Part shown: positions 1 through 7,846 of the stretch, piece by piece | Position numbering within the stretch: the first letter of the stretch is position 1 | Layout: each line of letters opens with the position of its first letter | Assembly: GCA_963848205.1 (NCBI GenBank) | Contig: CAWKCV010000003.1 | Coordinates: 62,001-126,000 of the forward strand | Origin: BOG-908 sp963848205 | GTDB taxonomy: Bacteria > Pseudomonadota > Alphaproteobacteria > Acetobacterales > Acetobacteraceae | Direction of reading: 5' to 3' | DNA length: 64,000 bases | Position numbers and translations under genes: made by a program | The notes under the pieces: model-generated | Databases searched by the model: none | What the model was told of the DNA's origin: nothing | Seen by the model: the letters and a program-made list of their open reading frames with translations, nothing else

Positions 1-1002
1 GGCACTGCCGGCTGCTAGAAGGAACAGCTCCGCGATCGCGGGCGCCTCCGCCTGCCAGCCGCCAATGCCGCGCTCCAATTCCGCCGGCAGCCCGAACAGG
101 ATGCCGGCGACAAGGCCTGGCGCGCGATGAGCGGCAGCAAGCGCCACCTGGCTTCCGGTTGGATTGCGCTTATGCGCCATCGCCGATGACCCGCCTCGTC
201 CAGGAATTGCCGGCTCCCGCACTTCGCCGGTGGCATTCTGTGCCAGCAGGCTGATATCCCGCGCCATCTTCCCCAACATGCCAATCGCAATCCCCAGGGC
301 CGCCGCGATACCGGCAACGTTGTCGCGCCGCGCATGCCAGGGCTCCGAAGCCGCAAGACCAAGGCTCGTGGCCAGCCGCGCGGTCACCAACCGCCCCTTG
401 CCCTGCATCCCAGCACGCGTGCCCGCGGCGCCGCCAAGCTGAACCCGTGCACCGGTGGAGATTTCGGTAGCCAGGCGACGCCGTGCATCCGAAATCCCGC
501 GTGCCCACTGCGCCAGGCGCAGCCCGATGGTGATTGGCCGGGCATCCTGCAGAAGCGTTCGTCCCATGGTTGGATGCCACGCATAGCAGCGGGCAAGGCT
601 GTCAAGCGCTGAGGTGATCCGATCCATGTCCGCCGTCAGCATGGCGCTCGCCAACACGGCCTGCTGCATCAATACGGTATCTGCGAGGTCCTGGCTGGTC
701 GCACCCTTGTGGAGATCCGAGCGATACGGCGCAGGGCAGGCGGCGCGAAGGCTTTCGACCAGCGGAATGGCGAGCGTGCCGGCGTGGCCAACCCGGCCAG
801 GAAATGCTTCCAGGTCGATCTTGAGCGTTGTCGCCGCGGCCGCGATGGCATCAGCTGCGGCGTGTGTGATCAGCTCCTCATTCGCCTGCGCGCGCGCCAG
901 TGCGACTTCAAACGCCAACGCAAGCCGAAGGACAGTTTGGTCGGAGAACACGTCCAGCATCGCCGCCGTTGAGCACGACAGGGTCAGCAATTCGTGGCTC
1001 AC
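1..1002 (-). CDS. pcaB: 3-carboxy-cis,cis-muconate cycloisomerase, C-terminus off the window edge
   Basis: Cycloisomerase of the beta-ketoadipate pathway, acting on the ring-cleavage product of PcaGH. Reading leftward from a GTG at 1002 the frame is open for 334 codons to the window edge. It carries the fumarase/aspartase-superfamily signature GSSAMAHKRNP near residue 270 and the upstream conserved stretch HKGATSQD (about residue 104). The GTG overlaps the pcaG stop by 4 bp (GTGA), so translation is coupled. The usual family length is about 350-450 residues, so only the last part is missing. Family membership is firm; the exact substrate rests on the neighbours pcaHG. Confidence 0.9.
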   Translation of the reverse strand, partial: MSHELLTLSCSTAAMLDVFSDQTVLRLALAFEVALARAQANEELITHAAADAIAAAATTLKIDLEAFPGRVGHAGTLAIPLVESLRAACPAPYRSDLHKGATSQDLADTVLMQQAVLASAMLTADMDRITSALDSLARCYAWHPTMGRTLLQDARPITIGLRLAQWARGISDARRRLATEISTGARVQLGGAAGTRAGMQGKGRLVTARLATSLGLAASEPWHARRDNVAGIAAALGIAIGMLGKMARDISLLAQNATGEVREPAIPGRGGSSAMAHKRNPTGSQVALAAAHRAPGLVAGILFGLPAELERGIGGWQAEAPAIAELFLLAAGSA

Positions 1003-1703
1003 AGCTCGAAGAACACCGTCTCGTGCGCCCCGCCCAACCGGATGTCGAGGTTCCAGGTGCCCGCCGACATCTCAGTCGCCATGAGGGTCGCGCGTCTATC
1101 TACAGGCACCAGGTTGAGGATCGGGTCGGCGGCCAAACCCGCATCCCCCGCGAAGTAAAGCCGCGTCGCCAAACGTTTCAGCAAGCCCCGGCCGAAGACC
1201 GATATCGCAAGGTGCGCAGCCTGCCGCTTGTCGGCCGGCCCGGGCACCTGACCAGGGCGGATGGTGCGGAAGCGGTAGGTGCCGCCGGCGCAGGTTGCCG
1301 CCCGTCCAAAGCCGATGAAGTGCGGATCCAACGGCACCTCCTCGCGTGCGTCGCCGGCGCTGCGGTAGCGCCCGGCGGCGTTGGCCTGCCAGATCTCGAC
1401 CATGGCGTCAGGGACGGGATCACCCTCCGAATCAAGAATCGTGCCCGTCACCTCGATGATCTCGCCGGCAGGCGTGCCCGTCAGTGCGGACACATTGAGC
1501 ATGTAGTGCGATGCGTCGAACAGATCGGCACGCGCTCCAAGATCAGATTGCCCCACCAGGTCCGCGCCGCCCTTCCACGGCAGCCCGTAATGGAAGAACG
1601 GTCCCACCGTTTGCGAGGGTGTTTGGCCAAACAGGGATGGATCGAGATTGTCCAGCCGTGGCGCCGGGCTGCGCGCTTCCAGCTCGGTGAGGTTAGTGTC
1701 CAT
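999..1703 (-). CDS. pcaG: Protocatechuate 3,4-dioxygenase, alpha subunit
   Basis: Non-catalytic alpha subunit of the intradiol dioxygenase that opens protocatechuate to 3-carboxy-cis,cis-muconate, in the cytoplasm with PcaH. 234 residues. It has the intradiol-family opening TPSQTVGPFFHYG, the core VPDAMVEIWQANAAGRY and the late RLYFAGD motif. As expected for an alpha subunit it lacks the full Tyr-Tyr-His-His iron ligand set that the beta subunit keeps. I chose ATG 1703 over an upstream start at 1733 because protein similarity begins there and it overlaps the pcaH end by only 11 bp. Its stop overlaps the pcaB GTG. Confidence 0.93.
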   Translation of the reverse strand: MDTNLTELEARSPAPRLDNLDPSLFGQTPSQTVGPFFHYGLPWKGGADLVGQSDLGARADLFDASHYMLNVSALTGTPAGEIIEVTGTILDSEGDPVPDAMVEIWQANAAGRYRSAGDAREEVPLDPHFIGFGRAATCAGGTYRFRTIRPGQVPGPADKRQAAHLAISVFGRGLLKRLATRLYFAGDAGLAADPILNLVPVDRRATLMATEMSAGTWNLDIRLGGAHETVFFEL

Positions 1704-2415
1704 GATCGCCGCCTTCGAAGGGGGTCTGCGCACGGCCTTTCAGGACAATGTCGAACCGGTATCCCAGGGCCCGGGAAGGCTCCGTGGTGGCGAGGTCGAA
1801 ACGGCAGATCAGACGATTGCGAAATGGCATCGGCACGGCGTTCGCGATCGGATCGATCTCCAGCAGCGGATCATCCGGGAAATAGAGTTGCGTGACCAGG
1901 CGTGTCGCGAAGGCCGGGCCGAGAAGCGACAGGTGGATATGAGCCGGCCGCCAGGCATTGTGGTGGTTGCCCCAGGGATACGCACCGGGGCGTATGCTGA
2001 TGAAACTGTAACGACCCTGCTGATCCGACACCACCCTGCCTGCCCCGGTAAAATTCGGATCCAGTGGCGCGTTCCAACTGTCCTTTACGTGGATGTAGCG
2101 CCCTGCGGCGTTCGCCTGCCAGATCTCCAGGATGGTGTTCGGCACCGGCCGCCGATTTTCATCGAGCACCTGGCCGGAAATGATGATCCGCTGGCCGATC
2201 GGGTCCGCCTTGTGCTGCGCCGTCAGATCCGCCAGCGCTGTTCCCATCAGGCGTGGCCAACTCTCGGCGTCCGGACCGGTCGTCTCCGTCAAGGTCTGCG
2301 GAATTCGGATCAGGTCGTGGCGCGGGCTGCGCCGCATCGTGGAGCGATAATCCGCGAACAGGGATGGTGGGGCGCCCGCATCTTCGGGCGCATAGGGGAA
2401 ATCAACGGTTTTCAT
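1693..2415 (-). CDS. pcaH: Protocatechuate 3,4-dioxygenase, beta subunit
   Basis: Catalytic Fe(III) subunit of protocatechuate dioxygenase. 240 residues from ATG 2415, the usual beta-subunit length. Visible are ILEIWQANAAGRYIH, the iron-ligand region RPGAYPWGNHHNAWRPAHIH (Tyr and two His ligands) and VTQLYFPDDP. The reading frame stays open upstream to 2661, but that stretch runs over the AT-rich repeat at 2511-2555 and into pobA, so the start at 2415 (MKTVDF) is chosen. The last codons overlap pcaG, so the two subunits are made from one message, probably together with pobA. Confidence 0.94.
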   Translation of the reverse strand: MKTVDFPYAPEDAGAPPSLFADYRSTMRRSPRHDLIRIPQTLTETTGPDAESWPRLMGTALADLTAQHKADPIGQRIIISGQVLDENRRPVPNTILEIWQANAAGRYIHVKDSWNAPLDPNFTGAGRVVSDQQGRYSFISIRPGAYPWGNHHNAWRPAHIHLSLLGPAFATRLVTQLYFPDDPLLEIDPIANAVPMPFRNRLICRFDLATTEPSRALGYRFDIVLKGRAQTPFEGGDHGH

Positions 2416-2510
2416 GAAGTCTCTACCGTTCTCAGAATGATATCTGGAAAACAAAACTGGCGCAGCGTCCGGTCGATCGTGCCACCATCCAAATGTCTCC
2501 AGCATAGATA

Positions 2511-2555
2511 AAGGAGCTTTTTGCTTCTTTTCCTCAAAAGCAGCGCTTGCCCTGC
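2511..2555 (-). repeat. AT-rich dispersed palindrome, copy 1 (pobA-pcaH gap)
   Basis: Single box, readable on the minus strand as GCAAGCGCTGCTTTTGAGG followed by AAAAGAAGCAAAAAGCT. It fills the junction between pobA and pcaH. Same family as the copies listed below, with a less perfect palindrome. Confidence 0.7.
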
Positions 2556-2563
2556 TATTCCCG

Positions 2564-3739
2564 CTAGATTGGCAATCCCACGTAGTTTTCGGCCAGCACA
2601 CGCTGCGCCGCCTCGGAGGTTCGCAGATATTCAAGCTCGGCCATCTGCATCCGCCGGGCAAACGGATCCATGTCAGGAAAGCGGTGCGTCAGCGACGTAA
2701 ACCACCAGGAGAACCGCTCTGCTTTCCAAACGCGGGCAAGCGCACGGGCCGAGTAGCCATCGATCCCCGCCACGGAGCCGGTGGCGTAGAAGTCGGACAG
2801 CGCCTCTCCAAGCACCGCCACATCCGATACTGCCAGGTTCATGCCCTTGGCCCCGGTGGGCGGCACGATGTGCGCAGCATCGCCGGCGAGGAAGAGGCGG
2901 CCCCACCGCATGGGCTCGGCAACGAACGAGCGAAGGGGAGCAATCGATTTTTCAAACGATATGCCACGGTTCACCTTCAGCGCCGTCTCCGTACCCAGGC
3001 GAATACATAATTCATCCCAGAACCGCTCATCCGGCCAGTCGGCAAGGTTCTCGTCCGCCGCGCACTGCAGATAGTAGCGGCTGCGCGTGGCGGAGCGCAT
3101 GGACGCCAGCGCAAAGCCGCGTTCGTGGTTCGCATAGATCAGCTCATGATCTGCAGGCGGCACATCGGCCAGCACGCCTAGCCATGCAAAGGGATACACG
3201 CGCTCGAACACCCGCAAGACTTCGCCGGGTACCGTGCTGCGCGACACGCCGTGAAAGCCGTCGCACCCGACAACATAATCGCATTCCAGCAGATGCCCGG
3301 CGCCGTCCTGTATCCAGGCGACCGACGCAGTGCCCGTGCTGTCAAGATCCGCAATTCGGACGTCGCTTGCGTTCCATCTTATGTCGATGCCTCGCTGTGC
3401 GGCGGCATCGAACAGATCGCGCATCACTTCCTGCTGGCCATAGACCGTGACGGTGCGTCCACCCGTGAGGCCCGCCAGGTCAATCCTGAATTGGCCGCCA
3501 TCAAGAGACAGGTTGGTGCCGGTGTGGACGAGGCCTTCGCAGTCAAGCCGATCAGAAAGATCCAGCGCGCGCATGAAGTCCACAGTGATCTGCTCAAGGA
3601 CACCTGCCCGCACGCGCGCTTCCACATAGGCGCGGTCGCGGCGTTCGATGATGACGGTGTCGATCCCAGCCTGTTTAAGTCGGTGAGCCAGAAAAACGCC
3701 GGCGGGACCCGCGCCGATGATGGCGACCTGTGTTCTCAA
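2564..3739 (-). CDS. pobA: 4-hydroxybenzoate 3-monooxygenase
   Basis: FAD/NAD(P)H-dependent class A flavoprotein hydroxylase turning 4-hydroxybenzoate into protocatechuate, the substrate of PcaGH next door. 391 residues, normal for the family. The dinucleotide fold VAIIGAGPAGVFLAHRL starts at residue 5, the DG motif VVGCDGFHG is near residue 158, and the second FAD motif is GDAAHIVPPTGAKGMNLA near 285. The start is a TTG at 3739, preceded by GGGAGG about 10 bases upstream. It is the first gene of a leftward pobA-pcaHGB unit and is divergent from the AraC-type gene at 3800. Confidence 0.96.
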   Translation of the reverse strand: MRTQVAIIGAGPAGVFLAHRLKQAGIDTVIIERRDRAYVEARVRAGVLEQITVDFMRALDLSDRLDCEGLVHTGTNLSLDGGQFRIDLAGLTGGRTVTVYGQQEVMRDLFDAAAQRGIDIRWNASDVRIADLDSTGTASVAWIQDGAGHLLECDYVVGCDGFHGVSRSTVPGEVLRVFERVYPFAWLGVLADVPPADHELIYANHERGFALASMRSATRSRYYLQCAADENLADWPDERFWDELCIRLGTETALKVNRGISFEKSIAPLRSFVAEPMRWGRLFLAGDAAHIVPPTGAKGMNLAVSDVAVLGEALSDFYATGSVAGIDGYSARALARVWKAERFSWWFTSLTHRFPDMDPFARRMQMAELEYLRTSEAAQRVLAENYVGLPI

Positions 3740-3799
3740 GCGCGCTCGCCTCCCGACCGTGATCTTACTTGATCAGCATGCTCGCAAGGCTGGCAGAAC

Positions 3800-4741
3800 A
3801 TGGCCATGGCTGAGCCGCTCAAAGACTTGGATAATCCAACACATTTGCCTAGGATCACGGGCATGGTTGGCGCCGTTCCCAATTTCTACCTGTATGGCGA
3901 GCCGAAGCGCGCCGTAGACCACGGGTTCATCCATGTCGAGCGGCTGGACGACCGTTCGCGCCCGAACGAATGGACTATTGTTGCCCACGCCCACGCCGAT
4001 CTGCACCAAGTGTTCCTGGTTACCAAGGGTGGCGGGGCACTACGGATCGAGGACAAACCGCTCGCTTTCGTGGCGCCAGCCCTGATGGTGGTTCCGGCAA
4101 CCGTAGTCCATGGGTTTGCCTGGCACCGCGAGTCGGAGGGCGCAGTCCTGACCCTGTCCTGCGCGTATAATGATGAGCTGAACCGACGCGGGCTGGGTGT
4201 GACGCCTCTGTTCGACGCCTTCCGCCTGATGGAGGTGGATCCTGCCTTGGCCGGGACCGTGGATGCTGCCATGGCAACTTTGCTGTGTGAGCTCGGCTGG
4301 TCAGCGCCTGGCCAGCGCGCGGCGGTTGAAGCAGCGTTACTTGGCCTGCTGGTCACCACTTTGCGGAAGTTTCAACCCGAGGCGAGCAGCGCCTACCGAT
4401 CGTCGCGGTCATCCAAAGCTTTGGTGGCCCGTTATCGTGCGCGCGTTGAGGACCGGTTTAGAATGCGAGAAGGCGTCGCGGCGCACGCGGAGGCGCTCGG
4501 TATAAGCCAAACGCGTCTCCGCGCTGCTTGCGCCACCATCGCGGGTTTATCACCGGCCGCAATCCTGGACCAGCGAACAATGCTGGAGGCGCGACGGACG
4601 CTACTCTACACGACACTTTCAATCGCCGATGTCGGCTTTTCGCTTGGTTTCACGGATCCTGCCTATTTTTCCAGATTTTTCAGGGTCCGAGATGGCGCTT
4701 CGCCAAACGCCTTCCGCCGGCAGAAGGTCATTTTGGCATAA
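3800..4741 (+). CDS. pobR: AraC-family activator, PobR-like
   Basis: Probable 4-hydroxybenzoate-responsive activator of pobA. 313 residues: an N-terminal cupin-like sensor (about 50-120, with HAHADLHQVFLV) and a C-terminal AraC helix-turn-helix pair (about 215-308) ending in IADVGFSLGFTDPAYFSRFF. Only 60 bp separate its start from that of pobA, and the two are divergent, the classic arrangement for AraC-type PobR. A second in-frame ATG at 3806 is an alternative start. The family is certain; the ligand is inferred from context. The end overlaps the decayed rtcB remnant on the other strand. Confidence 0.85.
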   Translation: MAMAEPLKDLDNPTHLPRITGMVGAVPNFYLYGEPKRAVDHGFIHVERLDDRSRPNEWTIVAHAHADLHQVFLVTKGGGALRIEDKPLAFVAPALMVVPATVVHGFAWHRESEGAVLTLSCAYNDELNRRGLGVTPLFDAFRLMEVDPALAGTVDAAMATLLCELGWSAPGQRAAVEAALLGLLVTTLRKFQPEASSAYRSSRSSKALVARYRARVEDRFRMREGVAAHAEALGISQTRLRAACATIAGLSPAAILDQRTMLEARRTLLYTTLSIADVGFSLGFTDPAYFSRFFRVRDGASPNAFRRQKVILA

Positions 4742-4910
4742 CAAAGTCATGACTAAATCTCGTCGAATATTCGCGCGGTCTGGTATGCCCCAGGCCGCGG
4801 CTGCCGAAATGCACGCCGATCCACACGAAGCCGTCCTCGTCGCGCATCAGGTCCACGTAGTGGTTGCCCGATCCTACCGTGCCCAGCTGGCTTTCCGCGG
4901 CTGTGCGCAA
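4728..4910 (-). pseudogene. rtcB: RtcB RNA ligase, internal fragment only
   Basis: About 35 residues between 4886 and 4782 match the centre of RtcB, the GTP-dependent 3'-phosphate RNA ligase: LGTVGSGNHYVDL, then VWIGVHFGSRGLGHT. The His and Ser-Arg-Gly positions of the family core are present, but everything before and after is missing. The frame drifts into unrelated sequence and stops inside the end of the AraC gene. It is directly continuous with a Ro60 fragment (next entry), so a deletion probably joined the two genes. No function is expected. Confidence 0.7.
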
Positions 4911-5205
4911 TCCGTGCCGCCGAACGGCAGGCCCGACACGGCATGCACCGCGTCATCCAGCCGCATCGATGGCGACAGAGGCAACGGCACCAGCTCGCCG
5001 GCAAAGCCGACGATAGCGTGTTCGCCTCTGTCGCAGCCGTCATCAGCGCCATCGCCGCCGACGCCTCGCGTGGGGTCAGCGACAAACCGGCGACCCGACC
5101 CATCGACATCGATCCCGACACGTCCAGCGCCAGCGTGTAACAGGCCACGGCCGCAGGTGGTTCGACCCAATGATCCGCGATTGAGTCGACGCAATCGCTT
5201 CATCA
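4895..5205 (-). pseudogene. Ro60/TROVE protein, C-terminal vWA fragment, frameshifted
   Basis: Remnant of the bacterial Ro60 orthologue (Rsr), an RNA-binding ring protein. One frame gives VEPPAAVACYTLALDVSGSM and then LTPREASAAMALMTAATE; after a one-base loss near 5025 the next frame continues with EHAIVGFAGELVPLPLSPSM and RLDDAVHAVSGLPFGGTDCA. Together these are the von Willebrand A half of TROVE proteins, including the MIDAS DVSGSM. The N-terminal HEAT-like ring is absent. After TDCA the sequence switches to RtcB. Ro60 and rtcB are often neighbours in bacterial RNA-repair loci, so this looks like a dead locus of that kind. Confidence 0.65.
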
Positions 5206-5682
5206 AAATCGCGCAAGGGTGCCAGCCAAGACCAAACCGCGTTTAAGCCGATGCGTCGATCATTCTAGCCTGGTGCCCATCAATCACTGCGATGTCGCTG
5301 CACAGAAACGGATCCGGCGCACACGCTAATGCCCGACCGCATCGCGCACGCGGCATTTCGCCAATGCGATCGGCTCCGCCTCCCCCATCAACGCGAACGC
5401 GCCCGACATGGCGTAATCGCAATGCCCATGCACTGTCGCGATCAACGATCGAGCCAGACTGTCCGCGAGCCCACGGCGATGTTCGGGGAGGTGCTGGGAC
5501 CGCGGACCGTGCCACAGAGCGAAATCAGTCGGCTGGAGTCGAGGCGGATCAAGGGCCTGATTTTTTTTTCGGGTGGGGGTCCAAGTCCCCCAGCCAACGG
5601 CCCCGCAAGCCGCTTCGGGCATGCCCCTTCAATCCGCAGGGAGCGGAAGCCGCGCTGACAGACCGGTGCCTCGCCCTATCTG
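5206..5682. other. No intact gene; minus-strand ORF-like stretch of unknown origin
   Basis: No complete gene is seen. On the minus strand two overlapping frames (5622-5326 and 5515-5243) give protein-like sequence, for example LIATVHGHCDYAMSGAFALM and, after an apparent shift near 5327, DIAVIDGHQARMI. I do not recognise it; it may be another broken gene of the Ro60/RtcB remnant zone. A run of nine T lies at 5561-5569 after a weak hairpin (5548-5561), which could end a rightward transcript. Confidence 0.25.
5528..5598 (+). other. tRNA-like fold (T-arm plus acceptor pairing), doubtful
   Basis: GGGGG (5575-5579), a 7-base loop TCCAAGT, then CCCCC (5587-5591) has exactly T-arm geometry. The next seven bases AGCCAAC can pair with GTCGGCT at 5528-5534 at six of seven positions. 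The total span of 71 bases is tRNA-sized, but no anticodon arm forms (a T9 run lies there) and no CCA follows. It could be a decayed tRNA, the tRNA-like module of a bacterial Y RNA, or chance. Confidence 0.18.
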
Positions 5683-6315
5683 ATGGCCATGGACATGATC
5701 CCCGGCCTTCCTCAGCGCGCACTCGAGAAGGTGGATCGATCGCCCGATCCCGATTTCTATGTGCAGCCGCGCTTCGTCACGCACATCGACGAGCAGGCCG
5801 TATCGGCCGTGACCGGCCTGTATCGGCGGTTCCTGCCGGCAGGCGGCTGCATCCTCGATCTTATGGGCAGTTGGATCAGCCATCTTCCCGATGACGTGCG
5901 ATACGGCGAGGTCATCGGCCACGGGATGAATTCGGCTGAGCTCGCGGCCAATCCCCGCCTCGAGCGCTGGTTCGTTCAGGATTTCAATGCCGATCCCGTG
6001 CTGCCGCTGGAGACGGGGTCGGTCGATGCCGCTTGTGTGTGCGTCGGCGTTCAATATCTGCAGCGGCCGGTTTCCGTATTCACCGAATTGGCGCGGGTTG
6101 TGCGGAAGGGTGGTCCAGTCCTGGTGACCTTCAGCAACCGCTGTTTCCCGACCAAGGCGGTGGCGATCTGGCGTGCTCTCGACGGCGAGGGCCACAGCGC
6201 GCTGGTGGCCACCTATCTCGAACGCGCGGGCTTTACGGCGATCGAGAGCGGGGCCTGCCTTCCGATCGACGCCGATCCGCTACGTTGGGTGATCGGATGG
6301 CAGGGCGGTCATTGA
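5683..6315 (+). CDS. Class I SAM-dependent methyltransferase of unknown substrate
   Basis: 210 residues with a Rossmann methyltransferase fold. Motif I region is ILDLMGSWISHLP (about 52-64), followed by VIGHGMNSAEL and the motif IV-like region SVDAACVCVGVQYLQRP (about 112-128); then a typical type-11 stretch FTELARVVRKGGPVLVTFSN. Glycine-rich motif I is degenerate (DLMGSW), as in some cyanobacterial and alphaproteobacterial homologues. In-frame ATGs at 5683 and 5689 both fit. No operon partner is evident: it sits between decayed DNA and the flavoenzyme at 6667. The substrate cannot be told. Confidence 0.75.
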   Translation: MAMDMIPGLPQRALEKVDRSPDPDFYVQPRFVTHIDEQAVSAVTGLYRRFLPAGGCILDLMGSWISHLPDDVRYGEVIGHGMNSAELAANPRLERWFVQDFNADPVLPLETGSVDAACVCVGVQYLQRPVSVFTELARVVRKGGPVLVTFSNRCFPTKAVAIWRALDGEGHSALVATYLERAGFTAIESGACLPIDADPLRWVIGWQGGH

Positions 6316-6666
6316 GACCGGGGCCGACGTCGTGATGGCATGCTCGCACCCGTGGGCTCCCGGAAAGCTCGTGCGTTTGCACCGGCGGGGGTGCGTCGCG
6401 GCCGACCATCGCCAACTGCGCCGGTGCGTAGCGCTTGCGGTCAGGCGCGGGGCGATGTCGCCCCGGGTGCGCGCATCGGTGTCGTTGGAATGGCCATGAT
6501 CGCTGCTCCTGGAGTGCCCATGATCTGCAGCTTGCCTGAGGGCTGTGACGGCGCTGAGCCGTGACGCCTGTCGTCTGACATGCGGGAACCAACCCTCCCA
6601 TTGTGGCGAGCTTCCGGCTTGGCATAGAAGTCACGGTGGGCGGGAGGCGGCAACGAAGATGGGCCT
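6316..6666. other. Intergenic, nothing recognised
   Basis: About 350 bp without a convincing gene. Short open frames on both strands lack protein-like composition, and no promoter, RNA or repeat stands out. It presumably contains the promoter of the flavoenzyme at 6667. Confidence 0.5.
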
Positions 6667-7812
6667 ATGAGCCGGGTAGTCACGTGCGTCGCGGATCTGC
6701 AACGCCTCGCCAAACGCCGCGTGCCCCGCATGTTCTACGACTATGCCGACAGCGGATCGTGGACGGAAAGCACCTATCGGGCGAACAGCGACGACTTTCA
6801 GAAAATCAAGCTGCGGCAACGCGTCGCGATAGACATGACAAATCGCACCCTTGCCAGCACCATGGTCGGGCAGCCCGTTTCCATGCCAGTGGCTCTGGCG
6901 CCCACGGGCCTGACCGGCATGCAACATGCCGATGGCGAGATACTCGCTGCGCGGGCGGCGGCCAAGGCGGGCGTGCCTTTCACCCTGTCGACAATGAGCA
7001 TCTGCTCCATCGAAGACGTGGCACGCCACACCGATCGGCCGTTCTGGTTCCAGCTTTACGTGATGCAGGATCGCGCCTTCATCGACCGGCTGATCGACCG
7101 TGCGAAGGCTGCAGAATGCTCGGCTCTCGTGCTCACACTCGACCTGCAGATACTGGGCCAGCGTCACAAGGATATCCGCAACGGCCTCAGCACGCCGCCG
7201 AAGCCCACGCTGGCCAACATGATCAACCTTGCCACCAAGCCGCGCTGGTGCTGGAACATGTTGCACACGAAACGCCGCTCTTTCGGAAACATTCACGGTC
7301 ACGTCGAGGGGGTTGCGGATATGAGTTCGCTGTCCTCCTGGACCGCGACGCAATTCGACCCGAAGCTCAGCTGGGACGACGTGAAACGTTTTCAGGACCG
7401 CTGGCGCGGCAAGCTTATTCTGAAAGGAATACTCGACGCCGAGGACGCGGAGAGCGCGGCGCGGACCGGCGCGGATGCGATCATCGTCTCCAATCATGGT
7501 GGCCGCCAGCTCGACGGTGCGATCTCCTCAATCACCGCACTTCCGGAGATAGTCGAGGCCGTCGGATCGAGAATAGAAGTGCTCATGGACGGCGGCATCC
7601 GCTCCGGCCAGGACGTCATCAAGGCGCTCGCCCTTGGCGCACACGGGGTCTTCATCGGCCGGGCGTTTCTCTACGGTCTTGGCGCCTTGGGCGAGCAGGG
7701 CGTCACACTCTCGCTCGACATCATCCGCCGCGAGCTGGACACGACCATGGCGCTCTGCGGGCTTCGCGACGTAAGGGATGTCGATCGGAGAATCCTTGTC
7801 GGACCCAAGTGA
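6667..7812 (+). CDS. lldD: FMN-dependent alpha-hydroxy-acid dehydrogenase (L-lactate dehydrogenase type)
   Basis: 381 residues of the FMN-binding (S)-2-hydroxy-acid oxidase/dehydrogenase family. It starts with DYADSGSW, keeps the flavin-side PVALAPTGLTGM (about 80-91), the LTLDLQ strand, the catalytic-base region IVSNHGGRQLDG (about 279-290; His and Arg present) and the phosphate-binding DGGIRSGQDVIKA and IGRAFLYGL. The length and the TTLALCGLRDV-like end (TTMALCGLRDV) fit LldD, which oxidises L-lactate to pyruvate and passes electrons to quinone. Mandelate or glycolate dehydrogenase remain possible, as the family cannot be split by eye. It stands alone and converges with pbpC. Confidence 0.85.
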   Translation: MSRVVTCVADLQRLAKRRVPRMFYDYADSGSWTESTYRANSDDFQKIKLRQRVAIDMTNRTLASTMVGQPVSMPVALAPTGLTGMQHADGEILAARAAAKAGVPFTLSTMSICSIEDVARHTDRPFWFQLYVMQDRAFIDRLIDRAKAAECSALVLTLDLQILGQRHKDIRNGLSTPPKPTLANMINLATKPRWCWNMLHTKRRSFGNIHGHVEGVADMSSLSSWTATQFDPKLSWDDVKRFQDRWRGKLILKGILDAEDAESAARTGADAIIVSNHGGRQLDGAISSITALPEIVEAVGSRIEVLMDGGIRSGQDVIKALALGAHGVFIGRAFLYGLGALGEQGVTLSLDIIRRELDTTMALCGLRDVRDVDRRILVGPK

Positions 7813-7846
7813 CGGCAAAGCGTGTTCCGGGCCGCCGGTTCCGCCG

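Noticed and set aside
1..1002. pcaB broken by frameshifts
   Set aside because: Short closed frames in this region are shadows. Translating from GTG 1002 gives one uninterrupted frame with the family signature to the window edge.
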